Part shown: positions 1 through 9,671 of the stretch, in pieces
How positions within the stretch are numbered: position 1 is the stretch's first letter
How the letters are laid out: every line of letters begins with the position of its first letter
Assembly (NCBI GenBank): GCA_012295275.1
Contig: CM022668.1
Location: forward strand, 14,796,440-14,810,890
Reading direction: 5' to 3'
Source: Chrysomallon squamiferum
Taxonomy: Eukaryota; Mollusca; Gastropoda; Neomphalida; Peltospiridae
Length of the DNA stretch: 14,451 bases
Translations under genes and position numbers: made by a program
The notes under the pieces: generated by a model
What the model saw: the letters and a program-made list of their open reading frames with translations, nothing else
Told to the model about the DNA's origin: nothing
Databases searched by the model: none

Positions 1-589
1 TTAATATTATTTCATTATTCTCTGTTGATTTATTATTCAAATGAAGTGCAATAACATTTAAGGTCAAAAGATAAAAGATGAACATCAATGCATGAAAAAT
101 TACATCATACAGTGTTAAAAAAAGAAAAGGTAAAGGGAGGCTACTCCAAAGAAACAGTTCAGTTGTATTGTCCACTGTTCATTCATTGACACATACAGAG
201 TTGTCAGTTAAGTTGATATAAATGTGTAATCTACATACAGCATATTATAACAGCAGCTACTACTGCTACCACTACAACTACACCCCCACACACACACATA
301 TATAATATATACACACAGATTACACACACGTACAGACATACAGGGATACACATGAGTGTTTTATTTATTTTTTATTTTTTATCATATATATATATATATA
401 GATATATATATATGTAATCTTATTTTATTTTTTTTTTTTTTCAGTTAATATATTTCACAGAAAGCATTGCAGTAAAACAAAATAAAATCTGGCATTCTTT
501 GAGTTGTTTTTTGTTTTTGTTTGCTTCATTTTCTAATTTTTCTCTGTCTGTCATACAATCTCTGAATTAATTATTGTTAAAATATAGCT
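1..589. other. AT-rich noncoding stretch, no gene seen
   Basis: Short simple-sequence patches: CA/TA-rich 283-345, alternating TA interrupted by GA at 385-413, and a T run at about 428-441 followed by CAG. The T run plus CAG resembles a splice acceptor, but no coding frame follows it. Nothing recognisable otherwise. Confidence 0.6.
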
Positions 590-1260
590 TGGTGCATTGT
601 GCTTTTAACTGTTTAGCACTGTAGGTTGGTGATAGGCTGTAGGCATTCAAAACCTATGCAAAATGTTTTCTTTCTTTATATTTTCTTTAGTAAATACAGA
701 TATACACAGTTAATAGGCATACTGACTCTCACAGCCTATTTTGTCATGTAACTATAGATATTAAAATATAGGTTGTGGTAGGTTGTAGGCATACAGAACC
801 TATGCAAGGTATTTTATGTAGATACACATCATTAATAGGTTGTGTATTTTGTCTTGTAACTGTATAAATAATAAAATAACAAAATCCTTTTCATGTTTAT
901 GTATGTCTCGATCATAAATGGATACAAATAAATTATTGGTTTTAGGCACCCACATCTGTATCATTGTAACTTGTATTCTACAGGCATTAAAATACTGGCA
1001 TTAAAGTTTAGGCAGTAACTTAGGTTGTAGGCATCAAAATCCGATCTAAAGTTTTAATAGTCATGTATGTCTACATCACAGGCTGGTGTGTGTCTAATAG
1101 ATATATATATAAACAATAATTGTTTTACTGTATAAATTGTAGGTGTTAAAATATAGGCATGTATAGGTTGGTCATAGGTTGTAGGTATTCAGATGATTTA
1201 CAACAGGAGATGATTGTAAACTGAAACTAAATGTTAGGTTGATGGGAATTTAAGGGTGAA
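590..1260. repeat. Degenerate repeat region built on AGGTTGTAGGCAT
   Basis: The core AGGYTGTAGGYAT recurs at about 634, 780, 1026 and 1178. It is usually followed by TCAAAACC/ACAGAACC-type sequence, and twice by TATGCAA. TATTTTGTCWTGTAACT occurs at 737 and 845. A longer block, AGGTTGGTSATAGGYTGTAGG, occurs at 623 and again at 1165. Spacing is irregular (about 100-250 bases), so this looks like an old tandem or dispersed repeat that has decayed. Confidence 0.6.
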
Positions 1261-1413
1261 GGTAGGATTTTATAAAATAACATTTATAAAATGTATCTAA
1301 ATGTTTTTCTTCTTTTCTCTGTACAGAATGTGTGCAGGTTGGGTTCTTTTTTGTATTTAATGTGTTAAAGTGGATATTGTTGGTAATTTACACACTTAGT
1401 ATTTAATATATAT

Positions 1414-1810
1414 ATCACAGAATAAAAAATTTTCATAGTGTATTTGTCCAGTATCAATTAGACATTTTTCAAAATTGTTATGAGATATAGCTGTAAAATA
1501 GTGGGCTTTTTTCTTATGTATAATATATAGAAAAAAAATGTGTTTTTATCTCTATTTTGTGTTAGGGTTCTTCTTACTTGTAATAATCATAAAAAAAAAA
1601 AAAAAAAAAATTTTTTTTTTTTTAAATCATAGTGTATTTGGAATACATCACTTGTGTGTTAGACATAGTTAATCCATGTATTGTGTAAATTGTGTTTTAG
1701 ATCATAATTCTTCTTCTCATTGTATACTAGGGACCAGTTAATTTTTATACTTTTGTTGATATAGATCAATAAAAAATTGTTGTAGTTTTGATGTGTTCTT
1801 TTTTATTTTT
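1414..1810. repeat. Diverged ~194-bp tandem duplication with an A20T13 junction
   Basis: CATAGTGTATTTG is found at 1434-1446 and 1628-1640. Downstream of each copy lie similar elements (TTAGACAT, then TTGTGTTnnG...TTCTTCTT). Between the copies is A20 (1591-1610) followed immediately by T13 (1611-1623). The match beyond these words is weak, so the duplication is old or partly coincidental. Confidence 0.4.
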
Positions 1811-1905
1811 TTATTTTTGCTGCTTTAAGATGTGGTTCATCACAATCTCCCAAGCAAGCAAGCAGGCACGCACACAGTCACAAACGTATACAGATATCTG
1901 TATAT

Positions 1906-1908
<3 letters not shown>

Positions 1909-1974
<66 letters not shown>
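1909..1974. repeat. (TC)33 microsatellite
   Basis: Perfect dinucleotide array of 33 units. The serine-leucine-rich open frames across it are a by-product of the repeat. Confidence 0.98.
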
Positions 1975-1975
<1 letters not shown>

Positions 1976-2068
1976 AAAATGCAGTATATAATTAGTTACA
2001 GCAGTCTTTGTAATGGTAACTATGTTTAGAACAGAAGAAACAGAAGTTAAAACGTCACTCGTTACACA

Positions 2069-2078
2069 ATGACGTCAT
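2069..2078. promoter_or_regulatory. Perfect CRE palindrome ATGACGTCAT
   Basis: TGACGTCA, the full consensus for CREB/ATF-type bZIP dimers, extended here to a 10-base palindrome. An ACGTCAC half-site lies at 2052-2058. Site identity is seen in the sequence; function is inferred only. Confidence 0.4.
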
Positions 2079-2383
2079 TCTTTACTAGACGTAAATAATA
2101 CATACTCAATTGGACTTAAGAAAAAAAAAGCCCGTTCTCAACAAAAATCCTTAAAAGACTGAGCTACCGCTGAACCCAAAAATAATAACCCGGAGTTATT
2201 TTAGTTTTTGTTTTACAATAACTTGAATAAGCTTCATTTTCTTTTGGATAGTAAATTATTTTGCGATCACTTTCAGGGCTATATGTACGATACATATTTG
2301 GCTGTTGTAATACTTTATTTTCAGATACAAACAGCTCTTTCTCTTTCAATCCAGAATACATCATTCATTTTTTTTAGCGAATT

Positions 2384-2479
2384 CTTAAAAAAAAAAAAAA
2401 ATTTCAATTATTATTGTTATGTTAATTGTTTTTTATTTGTAATTAAATAGTATTATTTTGGAAAAAAATTATAATAAAA

Positions 2480-2514
<35 letters not shown>

Positions 2515-2620
2515 AAATAACATTCAAAATATTAAAATAAAATAAGCTATATAAAATATAATAAAATAAAAAATAAAATAAATTAAATTAAATATAAATT
2601 AAATAAAATTTTAAAAAAAA
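2384..2620. repeat. A-rich simple sequence
   Basis: A run at about 2388-2400, a 31-base A run at 2482-2512, then AATAAAAT/TAAAT-type degenerate repeats to about 2618. No coding content. The A run could be the tail of a retroposed element, but no recognisable body lies upstream. Confidence 0.8.
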
Positions 2621-2828
2621 CCCCCTCATCTTTCATCTGATCTTTGTTCAGCTCGTATTTATCGGTATTTTATTTAAATATTTTATTCTTTCGCTGGATT
2701 AAAAAAGATCAAACAAAAAGTAATCTACGAATTAACGTCACATAACTGAGATTGGTACATGATATCCACTTCCTAGGACTGTTTTAAGTATTTTATATGT
2801 GTGCTCTTTTGTATTTATGAAAGTATGT

Positions 2829-2862
2829 TTATGTGCGTGCGCGCATGCGCCCATGCGTGTGT
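2829..2862. promoter_or_regulatory. Alternating purine-pyrimidine block with NRF-1-like GCGCATGCGC
   Basis: From about 2830 to 2850 the sequence alternates purine and pyrimidine without a break and is rich in CG/TG steps, the type of tract that adopts Z-DNA easily. Inside it GCGCATGCGC (2841-2850) is the palindromic core of the NRF-1 consensus YGCGCAYGCGCR, with the last flanking base mismatched. A TGACGTAA site (2962) and a TGACGTCA site (2986) follow within 150 bases. Confidence 0.35.
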
Positions 2863-2985
2863 TATTAATTGTGACGCAAAGGATGTGGTAATGTTTAATA
2901 GGTGAACGGTTACTTACCCGATTATCAAAGCCGGACGATTAATTCTGAGAACAATGTCGTATGACGTAATAGTGTAACAAACGAT

Positions 2986-2993
2986 TGACGTCA
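2986..2993. promoter_or_regulatory. CRE palindrome TGACGTCA
   Basis: Exact CREB/ATF consensus. A one-mismatch neighbour TGACGTAA lies 24 bases upstream (2962-2969). Function not shown. Confidence 0.35.
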
Positions 2994-3107
2994 CAGCCTC
3001 TAATTATCAGCTGAGTTTAGGAGTAATTTGTGAATTTGTAAGAAGAAATTAAGGTACACTGTCTAGTTTTAGGCTCTAAGATTTCTTTCTTTTCTTTTTG
3101 GTTTCAG

Positions 3108-3136
<29 letters not shown>
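3108..3136. repeat. (CTTT)n microsatellite
   Basis: About seven units of TTTC, within a wider pyrimidine-rich stretch (3080-3200). Confidence 0.9.
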
Positions 3137-3138
<2 letters not shown>

Positions 3139-3417
3139 ATTTTTTCAATTTCTTCTGTCTTCTTTTTTTATTTTTTGTTTAATTTATTCTTTATTTCGTT
3201 TTATTACATATTTCTTTCCTCATCAATATATAATATAATAGTATAATAAAACAGTTTTAGTTTGAACCTAAATGAAACTGACCATTATTTCATCAAACTG
3301 CATAACTTTGATTAATGTAATTTCAATCATTAATATGAAATCTTAGTTTTTTGACTCATTCTTTTTTCTTTGTAAGATCTTTTGTTATACCTGTAGTCTA
3401 TCTAAAATCAGTTTTAC

Positions 3418-3538
3418 AAGGAAGAAGAAGATAATGATTATGAAGAAAAAGAAGATAGAAAAAGTAGTAGTAGTAGTGGCAGCAGTAGTAGTAGAAGCAG
3501 AAGAACAGGAACAAGAAGAAGAAAAAGAAGCCTAGATT
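3418..3538. repeat. Purine-rich mixed GAA/GTA/GAAAAA microsatellite
   Basis: Runs of GAA, then AGT repeats (3463-3495), then GAA again. The top strand is almost free of pyrimidine outside T in GTA and GAT units. It directly precedes the 69-bp duplication. Confidence 0.8.
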
Positions 3539-3549
3539 TTTTGCTTTAA

Positions 3550-3687
3550 ATAACCCTTGCCTATTCAGTTTCATCCGTTCCAACCAATGCTCTAATAAGT
3601 GCATCAAAGGCTGTGGAAATAACACTTGCCTATTCAGTTTCATCCGTTCCAACCAATGCTCTAATAAGTGCATCAAAGGCTGTGGTA
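3550..3687. repeat. Two-copy 69-bp tandem duplication
   Basis: Copy 1 is 3550-3618 and copy 2 is 3619-3687. I count two mismatches in 69 positions (C/A at position 6 and one near the end), so the duplication is recent. The period is a multiple of three, so open frames on both strands carry a 23-residue repeat. The plus-strand reading of copy 1 is preceded by an in-frame TAA, and neither strand gives a protein family I recognise. The sequence following copy 2 stays open on the plus strand to about 3810. Confidence 0.9.
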
Positions 3688-3839
3688 CGTGCTTCCCTCT
3701 TAATACAAGATCCATCGGTATTAAGACCTTCTTTAATTATTCCTTTACACCATCTTTACTTTAGTGCAAGGAAACTCAAGGCTTATATTACGATTATGTT
3801 AATACTATGTTAATTAACAAAATTTGTAATAGCTGGCTG

Positions 3840-4400
3840 TTTTGCGGGGAAACTGTTCTTGTTTCTCCTTTGCGGTTATTGATGGAGATTCATTAGTCTC
3901 GAGTGGCTCTTACGTCGACTGACAAATTACCTTCATCTGCCGCAAAACAAAGCCACCCACGGTTGTTTTTTTTGACGGAACTTCAGTCTTTGCAGTTTCA
4001 CTGCCCCTTTAACGAAAAAAAAAAAAAAAAGTCTCGGTGCATAGTAATTACCGGGACGGGCCGCACTGAACAGACACGACGACTTCCACCATCAAACCGC
4101 AATTTGTCACCATGTTTGATTGTGTGATGGTGCGATTGCGACACACACAGGTTAAAGAGCGCAAACTGGCGGCTAAATTCCAATAGCCCTGTTCTTTTGT
4201 CGAAAAGCGATTAACGGGGTCGGTTTTTTTTTTTTTTTTTTTTCTACTTGTTTTGGCCACTTTAATTCTTCTCGGCTTGATCGGTCTTGCATGCTTTCTT
4301 TGTAGTGTTTGAGATTTCCGACAGGACCGCTGTCAACTACTTTAAATTGCTGACGCGCGTGCCTTTATGAACACTGAGCAGAAGGTATTTTTGCAAACAA
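3840..4400. other. Unique, GC-richer island without recognisable gene
   Basis: This stretch is more complex than its surroundings, with many CpG steps (TTACGTCGACTG, CGGGACGGGCCGCAC, GACGCGCGTGCC). It is interrupted by A and T runs at about 4015-4030 and 4224-4243. Short open frames exist on both strands but none shows a domain. A set of inverted repeats lies at 4087-4140. Confidence 0.5.
4087..4140. other. Cluster of overlapping inverted repeats
   Basis: CACCATCA (4087-4094) is complementary to TGATGGTG (4125-4132). ATCAAAC (4091-4097) is complementary to GTTTGAT (4114-4120). CGCAAT (4098-4103) is complementary to ATTGCG (4135-4140). The pairings overlap or cross, so they are alternatives or a pseudoknot-like arrangement if transcribed. 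Confidence 0.35.
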
Positions 4401-4530
4401 CAGGTATTGAAATTAAGAGAGAAAAAAAAAAGAAAAAAGAAAAAGAAAAAGAATTTGCCGATGAAGAATGAAGGAAAATTGTTCAGATGTAGCTTTTATA
4501 TTGACAGCGGTTAAAAATTTCAAATGTTTT

Positions 4531-4533
<3 letters not shown>

Positions 4534-4607
<74 letters not shown>
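4534..4607. repeat. (TC)37 microsatellite
   Basis: Perfect dinucleotide array. The minus strand reads (GA)n and gives an Arg-Glu-rich open frame that is not a gene. Confidence 0.98.
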
Positions 4608-4612
<5 letters not shown>

Positions 4613-4789
4613 TAAATGAATAAATAATAATAAAATAGTGAAACAGTAAAATTAAAAGATAATTAAGATTGCAACACAGACGTATCAAAACATAAAAAAA
4701 AAAAACAACATCTCTATGAAAGGAACAAAAACATCTTGTCTCAAAAGAAAATATATATATTTTTTTTTTCCCCACTTCGTTATTAACGT

Positions 4790-5110
4790 CTTTCTTTATT
4801 ACCGGAAAGCCGAGCTATTTTCCCACGTTTATTTGAGCGCACCGCGTTTAAGAGTATCGTTTCTATTTGCTACTTGTCAACAGGGATAAAGATACGCGAA
4901 ACACCGCAAAGAACCGCAAACGTGACAAGATAACGTCAAGTATAAGAGCTGTCGTTCTCTTCATTATATTAACGGGGAAAAATGACCTTGTCAGTGAAAG
5001 TATGGATTCCAGCAGAGCTCGGAGAGGCGGAAGGATACACTGAGACATGCGCGTGCTTGCCAACAGCGTCATGTATCGTCTGTCATTTGTATAAATAAAA
5101 GACTGTTGTT
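4790..5110. other. Unique island with a 38-codon open frame (hypothetical)
   Basis: Moderately GC-rich, nonrepetitive sequence. On the plus strand ATG at 4982 opens a 38-codon frame that reads through a GCA/GAG/CTC/GGA-rich middle and ends at TAA 5096-5098. That TAA is embedded in AATAAA (5094-5099). The peptide has five cysteines and no signal peptide. No family is recognised and no splice context is obvious. It could be chance. Confidence 0.15.
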
Positions 5111-6500
5111 TTGACACATAGCCGGCTGGTGTAACAAATTGCCAGAAGATTAAAATGCAGGTAGATGATGTACGTTGTTGACGATTTGGTTTTTGGTGTT
5201 TATGGTATTTGTATCTGTTAAGCCGTTTGACAGAAGAAACCTGTTTTGACGATCAGCGATTAAACGAATAAATAAACAGTATAAATAAATTCTGCTACTG
5301 CTGTTGCTGCTAGCAATACTGATTACTATTACTTGTTTCATTTAAAAAGAGAGAGAGAAAAAAAGAAAAAAAGAAATCTGAACAACACTTATGATGATTC
5401 TAAAAAGGAAAAAAATTAATAATAAAAAAGTACTAATGGTAATGATAATAACAACAACAAGATTTTCTTGACGATTGGAGTTATTATCATAATTATCATC
5501 TTGTTTATGATTAAAACATTGGGAAATATAAGGCTTAAAAAAAAATAATAATAATAATAAGGAACTAGTAATGATAAATGACAATAATAAAACAAAACAA
5601 TAAATCGAAAACAAAAAATAATTAAAAAAATTGTAGAAATTAAAAAGAAAAACTTTATGTCATTCCATTTTACAAAATAATAATTTATTGAACATTATTA
5701 GCGAAACCTAGTGAACGTCGGTTATTTCATAAATAATTATTTTAGTTTAAAAAACAAGAAAAACAACAAAAAAAGGAAAACAAAATGGCTGTGACGGAAT
5801 TTCCTTAATTTATCGATTCCCACTTTGCACCTGTCCAGACTTTGCACGACAAAGACAAGATTAATTGACCGTAACCGATTTTTAAAAAAAAAATAAAAAA
5901 ATAAAAATAAGAAAAAGTTTTTAATGAATCTTCTTTTCCGTGCTTACATTCATCTAACAGCTCTGCAGCGAGTTCAAGGGTCTCACATCTGTATTTAGAA
6001 ATTTGTAATTAAAAAAATGGAGTCTAGACGTTCAGATATGCATCAACTGCTGACTGAAATCAACGTCACGTGAGCTTAAAATAGAACTGATCCAAAAAAA
6101 AAAAAAAAAAAGAAGAAAGTAAAGGAAAAAGAAAAAGAAAAAGAACGATTAAATTGGCGTAGTTATTTTTATTTTTTTATTTAATTTTTTTAAATAGTTC
6201 TTTCTTCATCTTCTTCGCGTTTACTTTTCTTTCTTTCTGTCCCGGTTTATTTTATTTATTTTTCTTTTCGTTTTTCTTTTTCTTTTACTTTTGTATTTGT
6301 TCATTTGTCTTCGGTAAAGTTTCAGTGTCATGAAAACTTCGGCTTTTTTTTTTTTTAAATTCTTATTTGAATCTTCTTTAGAAAACGAAAATTTTTACAC
6401 AACTGTTTGAAAATAATCAGTATTATAATCAACATAAAGTTGCAAAATCTTTTACTTTTTAAATACTATTAATTAATTAATTATTATTATTTATTAACTT
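5111..6500. other. AT-rich noncoding stretch with short A-rich and T-rich patches
   Basis: Contains a TGCTACTGCTGTTGCTGC patch (5292-5309), GA/AAT-rich sequence (5345-5640), A-rich 5880-5915 and 6093-6150, T-rich 6160-6360, and TTAATTAATTAATTA (6469-6483). No coding region is supported. One notable motif at 6063-6074 is listed separately. Confidence 0.6.
6063..6074. promoter_or_regulatory. CLEAR/M-box-like E-box fused to a CRE half-site
   Basis: GTCACGTGAG (6065-6074) matches the TFEB/MITF-type CLEAR consensus GTCACGTGAC at nine of ten positions. The preceding AACGTCA supplies a CRE half-site overlapping it. Motif match only. Confidence 0.3.
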
Positions 6501-6569
6501 TTGCATGCGTGTGCATATATCTATCTATATTTTTCTGTCAATCTTTCTATCTCTCTCTGTCTATCTATA

Positions 6570-6574
<5 letters not shown>

Positions 6575-6610
<36 letters not shown>
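6575..6610. repeat. (AC)13 followed by (AT)5
   Basis: Perfect dinucleotide arrays in a CTAT/CTGT-rich neighbourhood (6515-6570). Confidence 0.95.
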
Positions 6611-7469
6611 CCTCAGAATACACGAAGACAAAATATACTCTATTTTGCAAAGATGTGTGCACGATATGTAACGAAAACTGATTTTGTTTTGAATCCACTT
6701 TTCCTATTGCAATAAAAATTCAGGTGTCAAACAGTTTTGACCTTTTCTTACGTAAATAAGTATCTCGTTTGACTTACGACAATCGTAAATACTTTTTAAA
6801 CTGTTATTTCAACATTACTGACGAGATATGTGAAAAGCTGGATATAACAGGATGTTTAATGTAAACTAACCTTTACTGCAATGAAAAAGAAAGGGTGAAA
6901 GATGGATGGATGGATAGATGGATGGATAAATAAAAGGACAAATATGTAATACGAAAGATGAAAGGAAACAAAATAAATGAAATATTAATGATATTTGTAA
7001 AATAAAGGAAACGAAACAGTTAAATAGAATTAAAGGTAATTATACTAAACAAATTAAAACAGCACGATAAAAAAAGAAGAAATGAATGAATTAATATATA
7101 ATATTATAAAATAAAACTTAAAGTAATGAATAGATAGAAAAATAATTAAGTAAACAAACAAACAGAAATAAATAAATAAATAAATAAATAAAAATAGAAA
7201 GAAACATTAATAACAAATAAATAAGATGAGAAATTAATTTCTATTTTATTTCACATAACATGACAAATGCATTTTATAATATTTATAATAAAGTATAAGT
7301 TAGATGCGGTCAGTTTTTAAGATGCCTATAAAAGAACTCTGATATCTTTGTGAGACAATAATAACAATAACAATAATAATAATAATAATAAAATAAAAAA
7401 TTGAAAATTATTTTGAGCAGAAAGTGATGAACTTTATTTTAGCTAAACCTAATTATATGATCTCTTTAG

Positions 7470-7470
<1 letters not shown>
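6611..7470. other. A-rich noncoding stretch with short tetranucleotide repeats
   Basis: Includes (GGAT)n at about 6901-6928, (AAAT)n at 7167-7193 and ACA/AAT-rich sequence at 7358-7390. The 6640-6870 part is nonrepetitive, but no gene is recognisable. Below 7200 the sequence is mostly A-rich with few long words. Confidence 0.6.

Positions 7471-7534
<64 letters not shown>
7471..7534. repeat. (TAA)21 microsatellite
   Basis: Perfect trinucleotide array. Confidence 0.97.
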
Positions 7535-7537
<3 letters not shown>

Positions 7538-7768
7538 GAACTATCACTGTAACATTATTTCATCAAAATTTAAAAAAAACAAAAAAAAAAAAAAAAATGT
7601 AGAATAAAAATAATAGAAAATAATGAAACAAGAATAACGTCGTATCTAAAACGAAAGGATATGTTTTCAGTTCGACGAATAAAGAATATAAATGCACAAA
7701 ACCAATACGCAATAAAATAAAACAAAAGATAAATGATAATTCTTTAGAAATTACAGATTCTACCAGGC

Positions 7769-7838
<70 letters not shown>

Positions 7839-7857
7839 AAAATAATAATAATAATAA
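7769..7857. repeat. (AAT)n microsatellite with one interruption
   Basis: About 22 units to 7837, then a short CAAA interruption and about six more units. The minus strand reads as poly-leucine, which is an artefact. Confidence 0.97.
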
Positions 7858-7859
7858 AC

Positions 7860-8220
7860 GAACACCCAATTTAGAACAGTTTCAACGACGCTCTTACGGA
7901 AATGACGTCACGTCTCATCACAGCCTTTAATATTGTTCATACGCATCGTCAAAGAGTTCGACACACAAAAAGTCAAATAATAACATGAACACCTTGCCCA
8001 GTGTTCCCAGAATACAACGCGCCTCAAAGGAATCTCGTACCTAAATCGTAATTAAAACAACACACAACAGTTTGTAGCAAATACATACGAGAGATTTTGT
8101 TATGAAAACAAATTATTCGAAACTTCCAGCGAATCCTCGATTACCCAAGCTGTCGCTGTTAAATAACAGAACAAAATGTCTATAGTTATAGAGACTATGT
8201 ATACATACGGTTTTTTTTGT
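7860..8220. other. Unique stretch with one CRE palindrome, no gene seen
   Basis: Nonrepetitive sequence between microsatellites. It holds TGACGTCA (7903-7910) followed directly by CGTCTCATCACAGCC. No open frame with domain content on either strand. Confidence 0.5.
7903..7910. promoter_or_regulatory. CRE palindrome TGACGTCA
   Basis: Exact consensus, extended on the right to TGACGTCACGTC, which adds a second overlapping ACGTC. Function not shown. Confidence 0.35.
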
Positions 8221-8340
8221 TTTTTGTTGCTTTTACTTTATTTAAAAGTTATAAAAAGAACATAAGTACGTACGTATGTAGGTAGGTACATACATACACA
8301 CTTTAGCTGTTAGGAACAGTCTGATTTATGATTTTGTTTC

Positions 8341-8371
8341 TGTGTGTGTGTGTGTGTGTGTGTGTCTGTGT

Positions 8372-8419
<48 letters not shown>
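8341..8419. repeat. Compound (TG)n-(GA)n microsatellite
   Basis: TG repeat 8341-8364, a short TCTGTGTC bridge, then GA/AG repeat 8373-8419 (about 23 units). Confidence 0.97.
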
Positions 8420-8422
<3 letters not shown>

Positions 8423-8459
8423 TGTATATGTATTTGTCTATATGTAAGACTATGTATAA

Positions 8460-8872
8460 AATATATTTATTTAGATTTTATATTTATTATTATTATTTTT
8501 TTTTAACATTAAATTATACCTTTTTTCATTAGTTATTCGTATTATTATTTTTTGTAGAAAATCATATTTCTTAATTTAATTTTATTAGAAAATTTAAATT
8601 ATATATATATATATATATATATAAATGTATGTTTCATATATGTATGCATGTTTATATATACACATTTACCTACAGACGTATATGATTTGACATGATTTCT
8701 GCTCTGTATTTGTATATGCCACGTCATAATTCTCTCACCTGAGTTAGCTATTGTCGTCATATACATATATGTATATATATATACTTAAATATTCATACAG
8801 CCAGAAAAGACTGTTCGTTTTGATACCGAAAGCAATAATATATACAAAAAATATCACATCATACGAATTCAG
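8460..8872. other. AT-rich noncoding stretch with (AT)n
   Basis: Contains (AT)n at about 8600-8623, TATATG/CATATA patches to 8790 and T runs. Nothing coding. It ends at the CRE palindrome. Confidence 0.6.
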
Positions 8873-8880
8873 TGACGTCA
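8873..8880. promoter_or_regulatory. CRE palindrome TGACGTCA
   Basis: Exact consensus, followed by TAATTAATTTGCAT. About 800 bases downstream of the Wnt9 stop codon. Function not shown. Confidence 0.35.
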
Positions 8881-8964
8881 TAATTAATTTGCATAAAAAC
8901 TCCACTATCTGGGTTTGAAACTATCCCATTTTTTATAATATTTAATAATTTACTTTTTATCTTC

Positions 8965-8969
<5 letters not shown>

Positions 8970-8997
<28 letters not shown>
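8970..8997. repeat. 28-base A run
   Basis: Uninterrupted A tract. No retroposon body or target-site duplication could be identified around it. Confidence 0.95.
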
Positions 8998-9000
<3 letters not shown>

Positions 9001-9158
9001 TCACTATTTTCATAGAAGTTATCACAACAAATAATATTCACAAAAATAACATGAATTTCAATAGTTTGCATAGAACGGCTTGGTTTATAAGCATTTATGG
9101 CAAATTATTAATTAGGTTTCGTTTTTGCGTGTTTGAAAAGATTTGTGTATTTGTGTGC

Positions 9159-9162
<4 letters not shown>

Positions 9163-9210
<48 letters not shown>

Positions 9211-9236
9211 TGGATAGATAGATAGATAGACAGACA
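9163..9236. repeat. (TA)n followed by (GATA)n
   Basis: About 23 TA units to 9209, then GATGGATAGATAGATAGATA and GACAGACA. The transition is by single-base changes. Confidence 0.97.
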
Positions 9237-9306
9237 TGTAGAGAGAGAGCGAGAGATATACAGCAGACATGAGTACAAATGTTGTATATATGTGAAAATA
9301 ATGTGT

Positions 9307-9324
9307 ATGTGTGTGTGTGTGTGT
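9307..9324. repeat. Short (GT)9
   Basis: Short dinucleotide run within GT-rich sequence (9295-9360). Confidence 0.9.
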
Positions 9325-9492
9325 TGGTTTATGTCTGTACGTTTGTGTGTAAACGTGTGCACATCATCTACATTATTATTCACATCCACATTATTTAATT
9401 TATGGCAAATGTACATTCTCTTTTAATCATATATTGCTAAGGCAATCGTCGCCATTGTTTTTACCCGATTGAATGCGTCAGCTCTTCTGAAA

Positions 9493-9611
9493 TATTCGAA
9501 AACACAGAAACTCGAGTTATGTGTCACCTGCTTTTCTGAATATTCGAAAGAAGTAAAAAAAAAAAAAAAAAGGTACCCGGTGTATTGGTCACCAGTTGTG
9601 AATACTCGAAA
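9493..9611. repeat. Three copies of a TAYTCGAAA motif in the probable 3' UTR
   Basis: TATTCGAAA at 9493-9501 and 9541-9549, and TACTCGAAA at 9603-9611. Each is preceded by TGAA or TGAAA, and the first two also share TTCTGAA. Spacing is 48 and 62 bases. Confidence 0.6.
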
Positions 9612-9636
9612 ACGCACACGGCCCACTGTTTCAGGG

Positions 9637-9671
9637 GGTGGTGGTGGTGGTGGTGGGATGGTGGTGGTGGT
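9637..9671. repeat. (GGT)n, read as (ACC)n in the Wnt9 3' UTR
   Basis: GGT units 9637-9656, a GGAT interruption, then more GGT to 9671. It begins 20 bases past the Wnt9 stop codon on the minus strand. Confidence 0.9.

Noticed and set aside
620-1200. Resemblance of TAGGTTGTA words to the let-7 microRNA
   Set aside because: The let-7 seed GAGGTAG is missing and no hairpin partner was seen. The words belong to the decayed repeat.
4413-4775. 120-codon minus-strand open frame with Arg-Glu repeats
   Set aside because: It runs through the (GA)37 array and adjacent A/T runs. Repeat artefact.
7563-7865. 100-codon minus-strand poly-leucine frame resembling a signal peptide
   Set aside because: Translation of the (AAT)n array.
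2991-7931. Near-identical 14-mers TCACAGCCTYTAAT at 2991 and 7918
   Set aside because: A pair of 13/14 matches is expected by chance in a window of this length, and similarity does not extend into the flanks.
8970-8997. A run as the tail of a processed pseudogene or SINE
   Set aside because: No element body, internal promoter boxes or target-site duplication could be found on either side.
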